Shown here in pieces: positions 24,393 through 32,323 of a stretch of DNA of 49,075 nucleotides. Below the pieces are notes generated by a model. The model did no database searches. It had not been told where the DNA came from and was given only the letters and a program-made list of their open reading frames with translations. The DNA comes from Desulfobulbaceae bacterium. GTDB lineage: Bacteria > Desulfobacterota > Desulfobulbia > Desulfobulbales > Desulfobulbaceae. The DNA lies in contig JAABTP010000012.1 of the NCBI GenBank assembly GCA_011389815.1, forward strand, positions 1-49,075, in the 5' to 3' direction. The position numbers were made by a program, and so were the translations under genes. Positions within the stretch are counted from its first letter, which is position 1. Every line of letters starts with the position of its first letter.

Positions 24393-24852
24393 TCTCTCTC
24401 ACGTTGTCGTATCATAGTAATTTACATCTCTCCACTTTAAGGGAGACAATAAAAATGAAAGCAGATCAGGCCGACCCGGCAAGGAGCCATCCCATACTTT
24501 CAAAAACATTTTTCCGATTGGAACCGAGCCAATTTATTTTTTTATTTTAGCGCTTGCATAAAATAACTCCAAACCGAAAAAATACCCTGAATAAGAGACT
24601 ACCACAGACGAAGAATATTTTACAAGGAAAAACATACTGTTGACAACCGCTCCGGTTTTGATTTACAAATAGAGTATGTTAACGATTACATTCAGCCTCT
24701 TCCAGCTTTGCAGAGAGACAAATTTCTCCTTGGGCAAGGACAACCAAAAAATAAAGATTGATCAGACAATCTTAATGGGCTACCTGATAGGTTACAACAA
24801 CAGATATTGACGCTGAATCTCAACTCATATTTCCTCAAACTATAACTCATAC
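24393..24852. other. divergent intergenic region between lytic transglycosylase and penicillin-binding protein genes
   Basis: 460 bases without a convincing gene. AT-rich, holding a good promoter for the right-hand gene at 24640-24669. The leader after it contains a small hairpin AAGATT/AATCTT (24754-24773). No clear promoter for the left-hand gene and no recognised RNA element were found. Confidence 0.5.
24640..24669 (+). promoter_or_regulatory. sigma70-type promoter for the class A penicillin-binding protein gene
   Basis: Perfect TTGACA (24640-24645), 18-bp spacer and TACAAA (24664-24669), about 185 bases before the start codon. The overlapping TTACAA at 17-bp spacing is an alternative -10. 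Confidence 0.45.
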
Positions 24853-27800
24853 ATGCGCCGTTTTTTTCGATTTACCCTTAAGACCTTCTTTTTCTTTTCT
24901 TTTTTAGGACTCCTTGCTGCTGCTGGCACCTTGGGCTGGGTATATTACCTGGTCACTGAAGTTCCCAGCCCAGAAATGACTCAAGAAAATATCTCCTCAA
25001 TTCTGGGCCACGAAAGCCCTGTTTACTATCGCGATGGTAAAGAAAAACTCGGCGTATTATTTGAAGATATCCATCGTCAATATCTGAAATACGATCAACT
25101 CCCGGAAAAATTCATCAACGCTATTATTGCTGCGGAGGACGATCAATTTTTCAACCATTACGGTATTGATTTCTTTGGCATTGCACGGGCAATGATTGCA
25201 AATTTCAAGGCTGGTCGTATCGTCCAGGGAGGCAGCACCATCACCCAGCAAACAGCTAAGAATCTCTTTAAGCGCGAATCGCGCAGCTATGAAGCAAAAC
25301 TCAAAGAAATGCTCCTTGCCCTGCGCTTGGAATATCGTTTTTCAAAAGAACAGATTCTTGAGTTCTACTGCAACCAATTCTATGTCAGCGGCAATGGTCA
25401 CGGCTTGGGTGTTGCGGCCCGCTACTATTTTAACAAAGAACCAAACCAACTCACACTGCTGGAGGCTGCCTTTATTGCTGGCTCAGTCAAACAGCCCAAT
25501 TATTATAATCCATTCATTAAAACAGACAGCGACGACGCCTTAAAAGCCCGTTCAAGGGCCAAAAATCGGGCTCACTATGTTCTCGGCAATATGCTCAAAC
25601 TGGGAATGATCAGCCAGAGTGAATATGATGATGCTGTGAAAAAAGAGAATGATATTATTTTTAACCGTGGAAAAACCCGGTTTGCCCTTAACACTATTAT
25701 GGATTTAGTTAAAGAGGGCTTGGAGTCCAAGGTCATCACCAATGCCCTGCAAGAGCATGGGATAAATAATATCTCCACGTCCGGGGCACGGATCATCAGC
25801 ACTGTTGATCATACCTTACAAACAGAAACCTTATACAGCCTGCGTCGCGATCTTTCCCGTCTTGATGTCCGATTACGTGGCTATAACAGAGAAGAAGTGC
25901 AGCTGGAATACCAGGATCAAAAAGGTGACCGGGAAATCATAAAAAAAGCATTCCTTTTTGGTACGATTAAAGACATTGATGCAACCGACCCGGAGCAACC
26001 GGTTATCTCTGTCAGCTTTGGACCTAAGCACCCAGAAGGCTTTATCGACCGCAAGGGCCTGGAACGCATCCTTGTCGCCTTGGTAAAATACCGTAAGCAA
26101 CGCTGGACAAAACCAGAGAAAAAAGATCTGAAAGAATTGTTAACCCGTCTCCAGCCTGGTGACAAGATTTACGTGAGTGTTCGGGAAGTTGATTTCTTTG
26201 ACGGCACCCCTACCCTGGATCTTGAGCGTTACCCTGAACTGCAGGGAGCAGCTCTGGTTCTTCAACAGGGCATGATTCGGGCTATGGCTGGTGGTATGAA
26301 AAATCGTTTTTTTAACCGAGCTGTTTCTGCAAAACGTGTCATGGGCTCAACCTTTAAAACATTCTTATTTGCAGCTGCTCTTCAACTGGGCTGGAGTCCC
26401 CTGGATAAACTGGATAATCAAAGAAACATGTTCCTTTTTTTGCAAGAACCCTACTTTCCCCGACCAGATCATAAAAGTCCATTTGATTATGTTTCCATGA
26501 ATTGGGCTGGGGTCAAATCAGAAAACGTGGCTGCTGTCTGGCTTCTCTATCATCTGACAGACCGACTTAATCCGGCACAGCTCCTCGAACTTGCGACTTT
26601 CCTGGACATGGCTCCCCGTGTTACTCAGGAAAAAAAGGAGACCTATCAAGAATTCAGCAGCCGTATGCGCGACACATTTGGCATCCGCATCACCTCTGAC
26701 ACCCTTGATCGAGCCGCCTATGAGCTGGCGATACAAAAATTAGAAGCAGACTTTGTCTTTGATGGTCGTACCAGGGAATATCGCCAATGGCAACGACTCC
26801 ATTACGGCCTTGACTTCCCTAAATTTCGTTCAAGAATATACCAAAAACTCCAACAAAAAGGCCTGAAGGCCCGCCAACGCTCTGAATACTGGATCCGCAT
26901 CTCTATGCTGCATGATAATTTTCTGCAATTCAAAAAAGTTCATCAGGCTGTCCAGAAATACCGCCAATATATTGAAGAACTTCCTTCATGGTTTGGCAAT
27001 CCCTTTGCTTTTTTTAACCAGCAGCCTCCTGAAGGAGCTGAAAAAGAACGTCCTGCAGGAACCCTTGCCCAAAACCAGAAAGGACAGCTTATTTACACAC
27101 TCAAGAGCAAACTCCCTGAAAGCTGGCAGCCGGTCAGCGACCTTGCTCTGCGTCAGCAATTAGCCCGACTTTTTTCAGCGAAAAAAGAAGCCTTGTGGGA
27201 TAATATTCTTCTGGAAGGCAAGGTCAGCTCAGCTGGGTTGAAGATGGTGGAAACCCAGATGCGGACAGAACGTGAGGCCTTGACAGCACAAAAAAACTAT
27301 TCCATGGAGGTGTTGACTGCTCTCCCTGACTATCGGGTCATGCTCGGTATACAGTACCTGGTCCGCTTTGGCCATGAATGCGGGATCTCCACCCAGCTTG
27401 ACCCGGTTCTTTCCTTTCCTTTAGGCTCCAATGTGGTGTCTCTTCTGGAAGCAGTACGTATGTACGAAACCTTGGTAACAGGAAAAAATTATGCTGTTGA
27501 GCTGCCTCATAAGAGCATTGATACAGAAACAGGCCCTGCTCAGGAACAAGACGGGCTCGCTATTATTGAGCAAATTGTGGGCGCAGACGGTGAGATTATT
27601 TATGCCCGGCAAACAGCAGCTACCCCGGTGGTGGACCCCAAAACCAGTAATGAGTTAATCAACATTCTTCATAATGTTATTCGCTATGGAACTGGACGCT
27701 ATGCCTTAAAAAATGTTCGCCTCACAAGTACTGATGATGAACGAAATACCAAATTGCAACAGCTGGACCTCCCCCTCCCCCTTATGGGAAAAACAGGGAC

Positions 27801-28269
27801 TGCCAATGACTTCCGTAATGCTGCTTTTCTCGGATATGTACCAACAAAAACCGGACAGGAGGGAAACGTACTGCTCACGCAAGGTGGTTATGCAGTGGGC
27901 GTATATGCTGGGTTTGACGACAATGATCCCATGAAAAAAGGCTCTACCCGCATTAGCGGGTCTCAGGGTGCTCTGCCAACCTGGAGTAAAATTGCCCAGG
28001 CCCTGTACTCTCTTGAAAACGTTGCTGAGCATCTGGATCCGGTTGATCTCGCATTTGAGGGCATCTCTTTAAAATACTCAGATACAGGCCAGTATTTCAC
28101 CTCTGTACAGCATAAAAATGGAGGCATCAGGTCAGGAAGGAATGCCGGGGAAAGAACTACGATCAACCCAAACAATCCTGTTGCCTTAGAGCATGGAACA
28201 ATAAGAAGAAACACCGGATTTACGGTTGAACGTCGGTTCATTCCCTTCTGGCGCAATCAACAGCCATAA
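24853..28269 (+). CDS. large class A penicillin-binding protein (GT51 transglycosylase plus transpeptidase)
   Basis: Bifunctional peptidoglycan synthase at the inner membrane: it polymerises lipid II and cross-links stems. 1138 residues against about 800-850 for common PBP1A/1B. One N-terminal helix (about 12-33). GT51 domain with AAEDDQFFNHYGID (catalytic Glu95), GGSTITQQTAKN and EILEFYCNQ-like ILEFYCNQFY. Transpeptidase domain with the active serine in GSTFK (Ser499, Lys502), SEN (556-558) and KTGT (980-983). The stretch between SEN and KTGT is about 420 residues, far longer than usual. It contains a helical, charged, Gln/Arg-rich insertion (about 590-870). No good ribosome site precedes the ATG. 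A promoter lies upstream and a 16-bp-stem terminator downstream, so it is a single-gene unit. Confidence 0.9.
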   Translation: MRRFFRFTLKTFFFFSFLGLLAAAGTLGWVYYLVTEVPSPEMTQENISSILGHESPVYYRDGKEKLGVLFEDIHRQYLKYDQLPEKFINAIIAAEDDQFFNHYGIDFFGIARAMIANFKAGRIVQGGSTITQQTAKNLFKRESRSYEAKLKEMLLALRLEYRFSKEQILEFYCNQFYVSGNGHGLGVAARYYFNKEPNQLTLLEAAFIAGSVKQPNYYNPFIKTDSDDALKARSRAKNRAHYVLGNMLKLGMISQSEYDDAVKKENDIIFNRGKTRFALNTIMDLVKEGLESKVITNALQEHGINNISTSGARIISTVDHTLQTETLYSLRRDLSRLDVRLRGYNREEVQLEYQDQKGDREIIKKAFLFGTIKDIDATDPEQPVISVSFGPKHPEGFIDRKGLERILVALVKYRKQRWTKPEKKDLKELLTRLQPGDKIYVSVREVDFFDGTPTLDLERYPELQGAALVLQQGMIRAMAGGMKNRFFNRAVSAKRVMGSTFKTFLFAAALQLGWSPLDKLDNQRNMFLFLQEPYFPRPDHKSPFDYVSMNWAGVKSENVAAVWLLYHLTDRLNPAQLLELATFLDMAPRVTQEKKETYQEFSSRMRDTFGIRITSDTLDRAAYELAIQKLEADFVFDGRTREYRQWQRLHYGLDFPKFRSRIYQKLQQKGLKARQRSEYWIRISMLHDNFLQFKKVHQAVQKYRQYIEELPSWFGNPFAFFNQQPPEGAEKERPAGTLAQNQKGQLIYTLKSKLPESWQPVSDLALRQQLARLFSAKKEALWDNILLEGKVSSAGLKMVETQMRTEREALTAQKNYSMEVLTALPDYRVMLGIQYLVRFGHECGISTQLDPVLSFPLGSNVVSLLEAVRMYETLVTGKNYAVELPHKSIDTETGPAQEQDGLAIIEQIVGADGEIIYARQTAATPVVDPKTSNELINILHNVIRYGTGRYALKNVRLTSTDDERNTKLQQLDLPLPLMGKTGTANDFRNAAFLGYVPTKTGQEGNVLLTQGGYAVGVYAGFDDNDPMKKGSTRISGSQGALPTWSKIAQALYSLENVAEHLDPVDLAFEGISLKYSDTGQYFTSVQHKNGGIRSGRNAGERTTINPNNPVALEHGTIRRNTGFTVERRFIPFWRNQQP

Positions 28270-28600
28270 TACAAGCTGAGAAACTCTTTCCTGCCCTGTT
28301 TTATGAGTGCTGTCTCAGTACTCATAAAACAGGGCAACTATATTTTTTCCACACCGAACAAAAAAAGGAATTGTACAGACTCCCGTTTTCTGATAGCTTT
28401 CTTTCGTGGTAAGAGTCTTCACCAAGATAAACCAGCAACAACGAACAACGCTCTGCCTTTCCACTCGCATCTTCGACAAAGAACAGCGTCGATATCAGCG
28501 CGGAACAAGAGCGGATTAAAAAAAATCATTTAAGCTTAAACAGATTAACATCGTTTACACATACCCACTATCCCGATCCAACGGGCCGGGACAAAAAAAC
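28270..28600 (+). other. intergenic region after the penicillin-binding protein gene
   Basis: 331 bases. The first 80 hold the terminator at 28293-28348. The rest is A-rich, with the 12-bp palindrome TTTAAGCTTAAA at 28529-28540 about 60 bases before the next start. No gene or clear promoter is seen. Confidence 0.45.
28293..28348 (+). terminator. strong intrinsic terminator of the penicillin-binding protein gene
   Basis: Perfect 16-bp stem (GCCCTGTTTTATGAGT, 28293-28308, with its complement at 28320-28335) and an 11-nt loop, followed within ten bases by six T residues (TATTTTTT). Confidence 0.85.
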
Positions 28601-30541
28601 ATGAAAACATATACTTCGTCTTTCTCCTTACGCTTCAATTCCAGGCTCCTGTTTTTTGGAGTAACGTCAGTATGTATTCTTTCCCTGCTTCAAGGATGCA
28701 CAGCTGGCAGGGACAGGGTACAGATACAGCCTTATAGAGACAAGCCAGTACCTCATGAGACCTCACGTATGCAACCAAGTGCCCCTTATCAACAATCTGC
28801 GCCTGTCCAGCGACAACAATATACTTCCCAGCCCTCTATTGTTGAGCAACCCGCTTCCAGGAAACCAAGAAATACGGAACTGTTGCAACCTATAAGCACA
28901 ACCGTACGCAACCGGGTCTCCTTCTATGGGCAACGGGCAAAAGCCTGGCATGAACTGGAGCAGAATAAATCCCGATATCGCACTCCTGAACAGTCCAGAA
29001 AACTCATTTCCTGTCAAAGTAAGGTTGCTGCCTTACATGATGCCTATACAGAACTACAAATTCAACTCTTTAATGAGCGAAACCTTCCTGGTTCTCACGA
29101 AAAAATTCTTGTTACTCAACAACATCTCCAGCATAAAGATTTTTCCTACCTTGAGGGGGCATGTCCTGCTTTATTTAAACAATTATCCACATCTCACAAA
29201 CGATTTATACCTGAAGCAGTGGCCCAGCCTGAAGGAGTACGTAGGCCAGCGATAAACTTTGGTCGTAACATTTTCTCCTCAGATCGACCTCATTCTACGA
29301 CAACCCCCCAATACCAAAATCAATACGAGCAAAGCCGCAAATCCCCACAAAAAGATTTGATCACACCACCAGAACCAGCTCCCAATTACGAGGAACGGTA
29401 TCAGTACGCCCAATCCTTACTCAAGCAGGGAAGAGAAGAAGAAGCACGACGTATTCTCAGTGATCTGCTTGCCAGTGTTCGCCAGACTGGAAACAGCACT
29501 CTTCAGAGAAAAATACTAAAAAACATAGCAGAGCTTGAATTTGCCCTGCGAAACTATCTTCCAGCAAGAATACTCTATGAAGAGCTTGAGCAACTGAACG
29601 CGCCTTTTGACAGACAGCATCTTTTGGCCTTACAGGCTATTGATACTCACCGGGAAGAGGTTGATGCCTATGCAGCCTTACTTCTGAGTACAATGACATT
29701 TGATCCTGCGCAGGACGGTTTCACAGTTCCTCAGCAAGGACGTGCCTTTTTACATAATTTTCCCACTTCACCACTGCGCTCTCATGTCAAAAAGCTGGTG
29801 ACAAAAGCTGAACAGGAGGCTGAACAATGGTTCCAGCAACTTATACAACAATTCGACCGCTTTGTCATCAATCAACAACCCAATGAAGCACTGACCTTAC
29901 TGCAAAAGGTGCCCCTTGATATACTCCCTCTTGATAAACAGGAAATCATACGACAGAGAAAAGACGCTCTCACTGCCCCACCCCCTGTGGAAGATTCGGC
30001 CCCGGTAGCAGCACCAGCCAACAACAGCACGATCAACGAAAAAATATCTGAACAGGCTCCGGAAAAGCGAGAAACTCTTAATCAGGAACAGCCTGAAGCG
30101 CAGACCGTTCCCCAGAAAACAGCAGAAAATGCATCTGAGCGCAGAAAAAAAGCCTCAAGCCCGCAAAAAAAGCCTGCGGAAACAGCCTTGCAAAAAAAAT
30201 GGAACAAGGCTGAAGAGGCATTGCAAGCTACAGAATACGATAAAGCCATTACCCTGTTCTCTGATTTACGTAATACCTCTTTAAACACACAAGCTCTCAA
30301 AAAACTAAAAAAAGCCTCACAAGCAGCAGGCCAGGAGGCACGGAGAAAAGCAGCTCACTTTTTTCAACGAGCAAACAGCGCAACAGATCCTGATGTTAAA
30401 AAACAGCATCTTCTTTCTTCCAAAACGATTCTTGAAGATATCCTGCAAAAATATCCCCTTGCCGGACTTGATGCCAAGGTAAAACGGAACCTCAGCCGTG
30501 TTGATAAAGAATTATCCACCCTTGACCATATGCCTGAATAA
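28601..30541 (+). CDS. lipoprotein with helical (TPR-like) repeats
   Basis: 646 residues. The signal ends in lipobox LLQGC (Cys33), so a lipid-anchored envelope protein is expected. Residues 40-90 are Pro/Gln-rich. Residues 265-345 (NYEERYQYAQSLLKQGREEEARRILSDLL..., LEFALRNYLPARILYEELEQL) read as TPR-like helix pairs. Two further helical blocks follow (about 395-455 and 530-640, with KKWNKAEEALQATEYDKAITLFSDL), joined by a Pro/Glu/Gln-rich linker (455-530). I do not recognise a named family. TPR lipoproteins of this kind usually serve as scaffolds for outer-membrane or cell-wall machinery. The coiled-coil gene follows 106 bases later and may belong to the same unit. Confidence 0.65.
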   Translation: MKTYTSSFSLRFNSRLLFFGVTSVCILSLLQGCTAGRDRVQIQPYRDKPVPHETSRMQPSAPYQQSAPVQRQQYTSQPSIVEQPASRKPRNTELLQPISTTVRNRVSFYGQRAKAWHELEQNKSRYRTPEQSRKLISCQSKVAALHDAYTELQIQLFNERNLPGSHEKILVTQQHLQHKDFSYLEGACPALFKQLSTSHKRFIPEAVAQPEGVRRPAINFGRNIFSSDRPHSTTTPQYQNQYEQSRKSPQKDLITPPEPAPNYEERYQYAQSLLKQGREEEARRILSDLLASVRQTGNSTLQRKILKNIAELEFALRNYLPARILYEELEQLNAPFDRQHLLALQAIDTHREEVDAYAALLLSTMTFDPAQDGFTVPQQGRAFLHNFPTSPLRSHVKKLVTKAEQEAEQWFQQLIQQFDRFVINQQPNEALTLLQKVPLDILPLDKQEIIRQRKDALTAPPPVEDSAPVAAPANNSTINEKISEQAPEKRETLNQEQPEAQTVPQKTAENASERRKKASSPQKKPAETALQKKWNKAEEALQATEYDKAITLFSDLRNTSLNTQALKKLKKASQAAGQEARRKAAHFFQRANSATDPDVKKQHLLSSKTILEDILQKYPLAGLDAKVKRNLSRVDKELSTLDHMPE

Positions 30542-30647
30542 TTTATCAGCGTGGTTACTCCCGTCATTGTTATATCTCGGAGCCTCTGAGACAAGATAAC
30601 ACGGTTATTTGAGGCACAACTTTTCATAAAAAAATAGGAGTTAGCTC

Positions 30648-31562
30648 ATGATGAACAATTTTTTAAACAAAAACTCTCTTATTGGAGTATTGATCGTCCT
30701 TTTACTGCTGTCCTCTTGGTGGGGCCAAAGTGAAAGCGGAGCCAATAAGCAGCTTGTTGAAGAAAAGGAGGCTGCTGAGGCACAAATCTCCTCAGCAGAA
30801 ACAAAGGCAGCAGAATGCCAGCAAGCACTGCAGGATAAAACTGCTGCACTCACCAAGGCAGAACAACAACTGAATAAGGCAACGAAAAAGAATCAAGGGC
30901 TGGAAAAAAAGCTCTCTGAGAAAAAAGCTGCCCTGGCGGCTCTTGCTCAAGAAGAAAAAATCCTTCTTGAAAAAATCAATACATTGGAGCAATCCCTTGA
31001 TAAAGCAAAGGCTCAACAACAGCAGCAGAAGCAGCAAAATCTCCAGAAAATTGCTCAGGATCATAAGAAAACTCTGATGCAATTAAAAGACGCGAGAGAG
31101 CAGATCGCCCAGCTCCAACAAAGGCACGCTGAGATAAAAAAACAAGCCGATATCCGGATTGCTGAACTGCACAAAAAACAGGCTACGGCTCAGAAACAGG
31201 CTGATGCCCGGATTGCCAAATTGCAAAAGCAACAGGCAAAGATGAAAACCCAGGCTGATGCCCGAATAGCCCAGCTTCACAAAAAACTGAATGAAGCAAC
31301 AGCAGAAACAGAATCCCTCCGCGCTCAGGTCATCGGCTTTGAAAAAGTTGTTGAAGAAAGAAATGCAGCCCTTGCAGACATAAGCAGCGAGTTGCAGTCC
31401 TGTAAGGTCAACACAAAAGTTTTGCTTTCTAAAATTACCGAGCAGGAAAGTGCTCAACAGGGTATGGCAGAAACAATGCATCTTATGGTGCAGGATCTTG
31501 CTGAAGAAGTACAAGAAGCAGGACAAGCTGAGCAGGCCCAACAACAGGCAGAGTCAAAATAA
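30648..31562 (+). CDS. membrane-anchored coiled-coil protein with 18-residue repeats
   Basis: 304 residues. An N-terminal helix (about 10-25, LIGVLIVLLLLSSWWG) anchors it. Residues 32-300 are almost one continuous coiled coil rich in Ala, Gln, Lys and Glu. Inside it lie three consecutive 18-residue units of pattern QADxRIAxLxKxxAxxxK (about 164-217), evidence of recent internal duplication. A poly-Gln patch (AQQQQQKQQ) lies near residue 125. No enzymatic motif is seen. Two start ATGs at 30648 and 30651 follow TAGGAG (30635-30640), favouring 30648. A role as a structural spacer in the envelope is likely but unproven. A hairpin terminator follows. Confidence 0.65.
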   Translation: MMNNFLNKNSLIGVLIVLLLLSSWWGQSESGANKQLVEEKEAAEAQISSAETKAAECQQALQDKTAALTKAEQQLNKATKKNQGLEKKLSEKKAALAALAQEEKILLEKINTLEQSLDKAKAQQQQQKQQNLQKIAQDHKKTLMQLKDAREQIAQLQQRHAEIKKQADIRIAELHKKQATAQKQADARIAKLQKQQAKMKTQADARIAQLHKKLNEATAETESLRAQVIGFEKVVEERNAALADISSELQSCKVNTKVLLSKITEQESAQQGMAETMHLMVQDLAEEVQEAGQAEQAQQQAESK

Positions 31563-31612
31563 AATAATACTTTCAACGGTTCTGACAACGTTACGTCAGA
31601 CCAACAGGCGTT

Positions 31613-31662
31613 AAGGCTCAGACTGCACAGAGGCGATTCATCTGTACAGACTGGGCCTTTAT
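31613..31662 (+). terminator. long hairpin terminator after the coiled-coil gene
   Basis: Arms 31613-31631 and 31641-31659 pair over 19 positions with two mismatches and one G-T pair (AAGGCTCAG against CTGGGCCTT at the base). They are followed by TTATGTTTG. A smaller hairpin TCTGAC/GTCAGA (31581-31600) lies just before. Confidence 0.65.
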
Positions 31663-31735
31663 GTTTGTCCAGGTAAAAGCTGAGACGCTGTCTCTCATGC
31701 CGTATTGAACTTTTTTTCTTTTTCCGGAGCCATAT

Positions 31736-32266
31736 GTGCAGGCAATAGTGGATTGGTTTTACTCATTCTATGCCATCACCCTTGCCAACGCTCATGTTTG
31801 GGGCTTTCTGGCAAGTCTTCCCTTTATTATCGGAGGACTGGTGGGGACGGTTTTCCCCGCCCTTCCGGGAACGGTATTGATTCTCGTCGGTTTTCTGATC
31901 TACGGATTGATCACAGGATTTGATAGCCTTACGATTTGGTTTTTTTTCGGTCAGACCGTACTGGTCACCCTAAGCTACCTGATTGAATTTCTCGCCACTG
32001 CCTTTGGGGTCAAGATGTTTGGTGGTTCAAAGGCCGCAGCCTGGGGGGCGGTACTTGGTTCCTTGCTGGTCTTTGTTCTCGGCCCTATTGGTATCGTTGT
32101 TGGTCCGCTGCTGGGGGCAATTGCCGGGGAACTTATCATGGGTGAGCAGATCAAACAGGCCCTCCATTCCGGTTTCGGCTCCTTTCTTGGTTTTATGGGA
32201 GGAGTGATTGCGAATTTGGTTATTTCCGGCCTGATGATTGCCTGGTTTATTTGGGAAATAGTATAG
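31736..32266 (+). CDS. DUF456 family membrane protein
   Basis: 176 residues, nearly all hydrophobic, with about five membrane helices. The family marks are IIGGLVGTVFPALPGTVLI in the first half and FGGSKAAAWGAVLGSLLVF...GPLLGAIAGELIMG in the second, a glycine-rich motif pair typical of DUF456. The function of this family is not established. The start is GTG at 31736, supported by GGAG at 31726-31729. The ATG two bases earlier is out of frame. The topoisomerase gene follows after 57 bases, so the two may be co-transcribed without an evident functional link. Confidence 0.85.
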   Translation: MQAIVDWFYSFYAITLANAHVWGFLASLPFIIGGLVGTVFPALPGTVLILVGFLIYGLITGFDSLTIWFFFGQTVLVTLSYLIEFLATAFGVKMFGGSKAAAWGAVLGSLLVFVLGPIGIVVGPLLGAIAGELIMGEQIKQALHSGFGSFLGFMGGVIANLVISGLMIAWFIWEIV

Positions 32267-32323
32267 TAGAACAGAGGCAGATCCCCCATCTCATCAATCA
32301 GAAAAACCAAAGAAAAAAGAAAT

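Noticed and set aside
24393-24852. c-di-GMP riboswitch or other known RNA element
   Set aside because: No conserved riboswitch core was found here or in the other leaders read by eye.
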